In this document: piece by piece, positions 6,305 to 8,612 of the stretch
Position numbering within the stretch: the first letter of the stretch is position 1
How the letters are laid out: each line of letters opens with the position of its first letter
Source: an uncultured Collinsella sp.
GTDB taxonomy: Bacteria; Actinomycetota; Coriobacteriia; Coriobacteriales; Coriobacteriaceae
Length of the DNA: 8,612 bases
Assembly: GCA_958453575.1 (NCBI GenBank)
Contig: CAUDYH010000038.1
Span: forward strand, 1-8,612
Direction of reading: 5' to 3'
Notes under the pieces: generated by a model
The model's input: the letters and a program-made list of their open reading frames with translations, nothing else
The model's database searches: none
Told to the model about the DNA's origin: nothing
Program-made: the position numbers and the translations under genes

Positions 6305-6311
6305 CCCTCCC
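6305..6311 (-). promoter_or_regulatory. Shine-Dalgarno GGGAGGG fixing the ygiQ GTG start
   Basis: Read on the minus strand, GGGAGGG runs from 6311 to 6305 and the GTG codon begins at 6301. The GGAGG core is 4 bases from the GTG, slightly short but acceptable. The residues just after this GTG (AKKPQHAQ) begin the basic tail. Codons further upstream in frame have no comparable signal. Confidence 0.7.
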
Positions 6312-6338
6312 GGTGTTTGTATGCTGCACGTAATTGTA

Positions 6339-6373
6339 ACCAGTCTTTTTGGGACGGGGCTAAAAAGACTGGT
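6339..6373. repeat. Perfect 12-bp inverted repeat between divergent ygiQ and DUF1275 genes
   Basis: ACCAGTCTTTTT (6339-6350) and AAAAAGACTGGT (6362-6373) are perfect inverted partners around the 11-base loop GGGACGGGGCT. Its near edge lies 38 bases upstream of the ygiQ start codon. On the minus strand TACAAT abuts the arm and could be a ygiQ -10 element, which would make the dyad an operator. Alternatively it is a dispersed repeat or a hairpin in the ygiQ leader. The remaining 6374-6554 sequence holds two small hairpins (CCCC/GGGG near 6437-6452; GGCGG/CCGCC at 6498-6515) but no convincing promoter for the right-hand gene. Confidence 0.7.
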
Positions 6374-6554
6374 GGAGTACATGAGCTGGTGAGTGAGAGC
6401 GTCGCTGAGCCAGTCGTTTGTTTCCAGACTGTGTATCCCCGTGTCGAAGGGGTCGTCTCGCGCGCACGCCATGTTGTCAATGGGTTACAGTATGAACGGC
6501 GGCTATGTTTCCGCCAACGCACGAGAGAGTCGTCAACAAGGAGGATGCACGACG

Positions 6555-7271
6555 ATGCAGCGTGCCAAGCAGATATCGGAGTCTATTGAGCTGGGCATCA
6601 TCTTGGCGCTCGCCGGTGGCTTTATGGACGTTTATTCGTACATTGGGCGCGACCATGTTTTCGCAAATGCGCAGACGGGCAATATCTTGCTGGTGGGCGT
6701 GAGCATTTCGGAGGGCAACTGGGCGCTGGCGGGACGCTATTTCTTCCCCGTGGTGTCGTTTGCCGTGGGCATTATGCTTGCCGACCTGGTTCACGAGCGG
6801 TTTGGCAGCGTGATTCACTGGCGCCAGGTGACGGTGTTTTTTGAAGCCGTTATCTTGCTGGGCGTGAGCTTTATCCCGGGCGGCGATTTCAACCTGCTCG
6901 CCAACTGCCTTACTTCGTTTGCCTGCGGTATGCAAGTCGAGAGCTTCCGCAAGATCCACGGTCACGGCATCGCCACGACCATGTGTATCGGCAACTTGCG
7001 CAACGCGCTGCAAAACGTGGACGATTACATCATCACCCACAAGCGCGGCTTTTTGGAAAACGGCCTGCTGTACTTTGGCGTGATCTTTACCTTTGTGTTT
7101 GGCGCCGTGTTGGGCAACTGGTGTATTGAGCGCATGGGCCTGCACGCCATCGTCGTGGCGAGCGTGCTGTTGTTTGTCGCGTTTGCCATCATGTTCATCG
7201 ACCGCGAGCGCGACTTGCGTTTTCGCTGGAAGGTTGCGGCCGAGGCTTGGAAAGAGGGCTGTCGAAAGTAG
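6555..7271 (+). CDS. DUF1275 (YoaK-type) membrane protein
   Basis: This is a 238-aa integral membrane protein of the DUF1275/UPF0700 family, whose function is unknown. The family signature is clear at residues 21-44: GGFMDVYSY, then HVFANAQTGNI. About six hydrophobic segments follow, around residues 13-29, 58-78, 92-108, 112-125, 173-195 and 200-215. The segment FACGMQVESFRKIHGHGIATTMCIGNLRNAL (given in parts: FACGMQ, then GIATTMCIGNLRN) matches the second conserved half of the family. The protein ends in a short charged cytoplasmic-looking tail rich in Arg, Lys and Glu. The ATG at 6555 is preferred because AAGGAGG (6538-6544) lies 10 bases upstream; the in-frame codon at 6393 lies near the intergenic dyad and has no such signal. 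The gene is divergent from ygiQ and is followed by a probable terminator, so it is likely transcribed alone. Confidence 0.92.
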   Translation: MQRAKQISESIELGIILALAGGFMDVYSYIGRDHVFANAQTGNILLVGVSISEGNWALAGRYFFPVVSFAVGIMLADLVHERFGSVIHWRQVTVFFEAVILLGVSFIPGGDFNLLANCLTSFACGMQVESFRKIHGHGIATTMCIGNLRNALQNVDDYIITHKRGFLENGLLYFGVIFTFVFGAVLGNWCIERMGLHAIVVASVLLFVAFAIMFIDRERDLRFRWKVAAEAWKEGCRK

Positions 7272-7278
7272 AGGAATG

Positions 7279-7313
7279 CTGCAGAGGGGTTGTCCCTTTG
7301 CCGCAGTATTTTT
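7279..7313 (+). terminator. Probable intrinsic terminator of the DUF1275 gene
   Basis: CTGC plus AGAGGG (7279-7288) can pair with CCCTTT plus GCAG (7294-7306), leaving a 5-base loop, one G-U pair and a 3-base bulge. The stem is followed directly by TATTTTT (7307-7313). Its position 7 bases after the stop fits a rho-independent terminator separating this gene from fucO. Confidence 0.7.
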
Positions 7314-7322
7314 CATCTCCTG

Positions 7323-7378
7323 TTGAAACGCTTTAACAATTTTGACGTTCTCACGTGTTTTTTGTTTCAAAAGCGTTA
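7323..7378. promoter_or_regulatory. fucO upstream region with two opposed AACGCTTT half-sites
   Basis: TTGAAACGCTTT (7323-7334) and GTTTCAAAAGCGTT (7364-7377) share two inverted words: AACGCTTT (7327-7334) with AAAGCGTT (7370-7377), and TTGAAAC (7323-7329) with GTTTCAA (7364-7370). Centres of the first pair are 43 bp apart, about four helical turns. Each site has a central CG flanked by A-rich and T-rich arms, like LacI/GalR or catabolite-repression (CRE) operators, though neither matches the CRE consensus fully. TTGACG (7342-7347) between them is a possible -35 element. TAGGAT (7377-7382) is a possible -10 element, but the spacing between the two is too long, so the promoter is unresolved. 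Confidence 0.55.
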
Positions 7379-7436
7379 GGATGGGACTCATAGCGTGGGG
7401 CGTAATGGGTGCCCCGCACACGATGGGAGGCTATCA

Positions 7437-8603
7437 ATGGCTAATCGTTTCGTTCTCAACACCATCTCTTATCATGGTTCCGGCGCCATCAAGGAGATCC
7501 CCGGCGAGCTCCAGCGTCGCGGCTACAAGAAGATCTTCGTCTGCTCCGACCCCGACCTGGTCAAGTTTGGCGTTACCGCTAAGGTGACCGACGAGCTCGA
7601 CGCCGCTGGCATCGCTTGGAGCCTCTACTCCGAGATTAAGCCCAATCCCACCATCCAGAACGTCAAGGACGGCGTCGAGGCCTTCAAGGCCGCCGAGGCT
7701 GACGCTATCGTGACCATCGGTGGCGGTTCCTCCATGGATACCGCCAAGGCCATCGGCATCATCATCAACAACCCCGAGTTCGCCGATGTCCGCAGCCTCG
7801 AGGGCGTTGCTCCCACTAAGAACCACGCCGTGTTTACCATCGCTGTGCCGACGACCGCCGGTACCGCTGCCGAGGTGACCATCAACTACGTCATCACCGA
7901 CCCCGAGAAGGTCCGCAAGTTCGTGTGCGTCGACACCAACGACGCCCCCGAGGTCGCTGTCGTCGACCCCGACATGATGGCTTCCATGCCCGCCGGCCTG
8001 ACCGCCTCCACCGGCATGGACGCTCTGACCCACGCCATCGAGGGCTACACTACCAAGGGCGCTTGGGAGCTCTCCGACATGTTCCACTTTGAGGCTATTA
8101 AGCTGATCAGCGAGAACCTGCGCGACTCCGTCGCCGAGGCCAAGTCCGGCCAGCCCGGCTCCGGCCGCGAGGGCATGGCTCTTGGCCAGTATGTCGCCGG
8201 CATGGGCTTCTCCAACGTTGGCCTGGGCATCGACCACGCCATGGCCCACACCCTGTCCGCTCACTACGACACCCCGCACGGCGTCGCTTGCGCCATGCTG
8301 CTGCCGATCGCCATGGAGTTCAACAAGCCGGTTTGCGCCGAGCGTCTGGCCAAGGTTGCCGTCGCCATGGGCGTTGACACCACGGGCATGAGCACCGACG
8401 AGGCCGCCGACGCCGCCATCGCCGCAGTCAAGCAGCTTTCTGCCGACGTGAACATCCCGCACGTCTGCGAGGCCATGAAGGCTGACGAGATCGAGGTCCT
8501 GGCCAAGGACGCCATGGCTGATGCCTGCTTCCCGGGCAACCCGCGCGAGGCGACGCTCGACGATGTCATCGAGCTCTTCAAGAAGATCTGCCCGGCTGCC
8601 TAA
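7437..8603 (+). CDS. fucO: Lactaldehyde reductase / 1,2-propanediol oxidoreductase (iron-type group III alcohol dehydrogenase)
   Basis: This is a 388-aa protein very similar along its length to E. coli FucO (about 382 aa), including MANR at the start, IGIIINNPEFADVRSLEG and PTTAGTAAEVTINYVITD. FucO reduces L-lactaldehyde to 1,2-propanediol with NADH in anaerobic fucose and rhamnose use. The four metal ligands are present: D195, H199, H267 and H281 within DALTH and HAMAH..TPHG, corresponding to Asp196, His200, His263 and His277 of E. coli FucO apart from small numbering shifts. The nucleotide motif GGGSSMD is at 95-101, and D38 in VCSDPD corresponds to the aspartate associated with NAD preference. 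The ATG at 7437 is set by GGGAGG at 7425-7430. Codons are strongly biased to C-ending forms, unlike the other genes here, suggesting high expression. No fucose or rhamnose catabolic genes adjoin it within the window. Related iron alcohol dehydrogenases are possible, but the similarity points to FucO. Confidence 0.94.
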   Translation: MANRFVLNTISYHGSGAIKEIPGELQRRGYKKIFVCSDPDLVKFGVTAKVTDELDAAGIAWSLYSEIKPNPTIQNVKDGVEAFKAAEADAIVTIGGGSSMDTAKAIGIIINNPEFADVRSLEGVAPTKNHAVFTIAVPTTAGTAAEVTINYVITDPEKVRKFVCVDTNDAPEVAVVDPDMMASMPAGLTASTGMDALTHAIEGYTTKGAWELSDMFHFEAIKLISENLRDSVAEAKSGQPGSGREGMALGQYVAGMGFSNVGLGIDHAMAHTLSAHYDTPHGVACAMLLPIAMEFNKPVCAERLAKVAVAMGVDTTGMSTDEAADAAIAAVKQLSADVNIPHVCEAMKADEIEVLAKDAMADACFPGNPREATLDDVIELFKKICPAA

Positions 8604-8612
8604 CTTGGTTCG

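Noticed and set aside
6474..6509. TTGTCA with a TATGAA or TATGTT as a promoter for the DUF1275 gene
   Set aside because: Spacings of about 11 and 24 bases do not fit the usual 16-18 base spacer, so no promoter is called.
4145..6589. A very long open frame on the + strand (over 800 codons) opposite ygiQ
   Set aside because: It is antisense to a strongly conserved radical SAM gene, its product is repetitive and unlike any family I know, and long open antisense frames are common in GC-rich DNA.
7434..8462. Minus-strand open frame opposite fucO
   Set aside because: The product is Gly/Val/Asp-rich, a mirror of the biased fucO codons, and has no plausible start signal.

Overview
The window is GC-rich with dense coding, Shine-Dalgarno-led genes and frequent GTG starts. 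A monomeric [FeFe]-hydrogenase, a YgiQ-type radical SAM protein, a DUF1275 membrane protein and a very FucO-like lactaldehyde reductase together suggest a strictly anaerobic, gut-type actinobacterium of the Coriobacteriia. Collinsella is my best guess, but that is inference from gene content and base composition, not a match I could run.

Layout. (1) Bases 3-2782 are a + strand run of three tightly packed genes: the 3' end of an [FeFe]-hydrogenase, a Tat-like lipoprotein substrate-binding protein, and a single-chain ABC transporter protein in which a SsuC/TauC-type permease is fused to an unusually short ATPase. (2) Bases 2783-3250 are a small accessory patch. It holds a cluster of phased AATAC boxes, a long inverted repeat in the leader, an orphan RelB/DinJ-like antitoxin gene, and a REP-like palindrome with 27-bp periodicity that supplies the antitoxin's last 12 codons and its stop. 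(3) A CPBP-family intramembrane protease gene (+) follows and meets ygiQ (-) with a 4-base stop-to-stop overlap. (4) A divergent intergenic region carrying a perfect 12-bp inverted repeat separates ygiQ from a DUF1275 (YoaK-type) gene, which ends at a probable intrinsic terminator. (5) fucO stands alone behind a regulatory region with two opposed AACGCTTT half-sites 43 bp apart.

How the genes may work together. The hydrogenase-transporter run looks like one transcription unit, so the imported solute may relate to hydrogen or redox metabolism; the solute cannot be named from sequence. FucO would reduce lactaldehyde from fucose or rhamnose to 1,2-propanediol while regenerating NAD+. The remaining genes look like independent housekeeping or accessory units. 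I see no tRNA, rRNA, CRISPR array, transposase or integrase. The least explained parts are the 2839-2883 box cluster, the antitoxin/REP junction, and the compact fused ABC protein linked to the hydrogenase.
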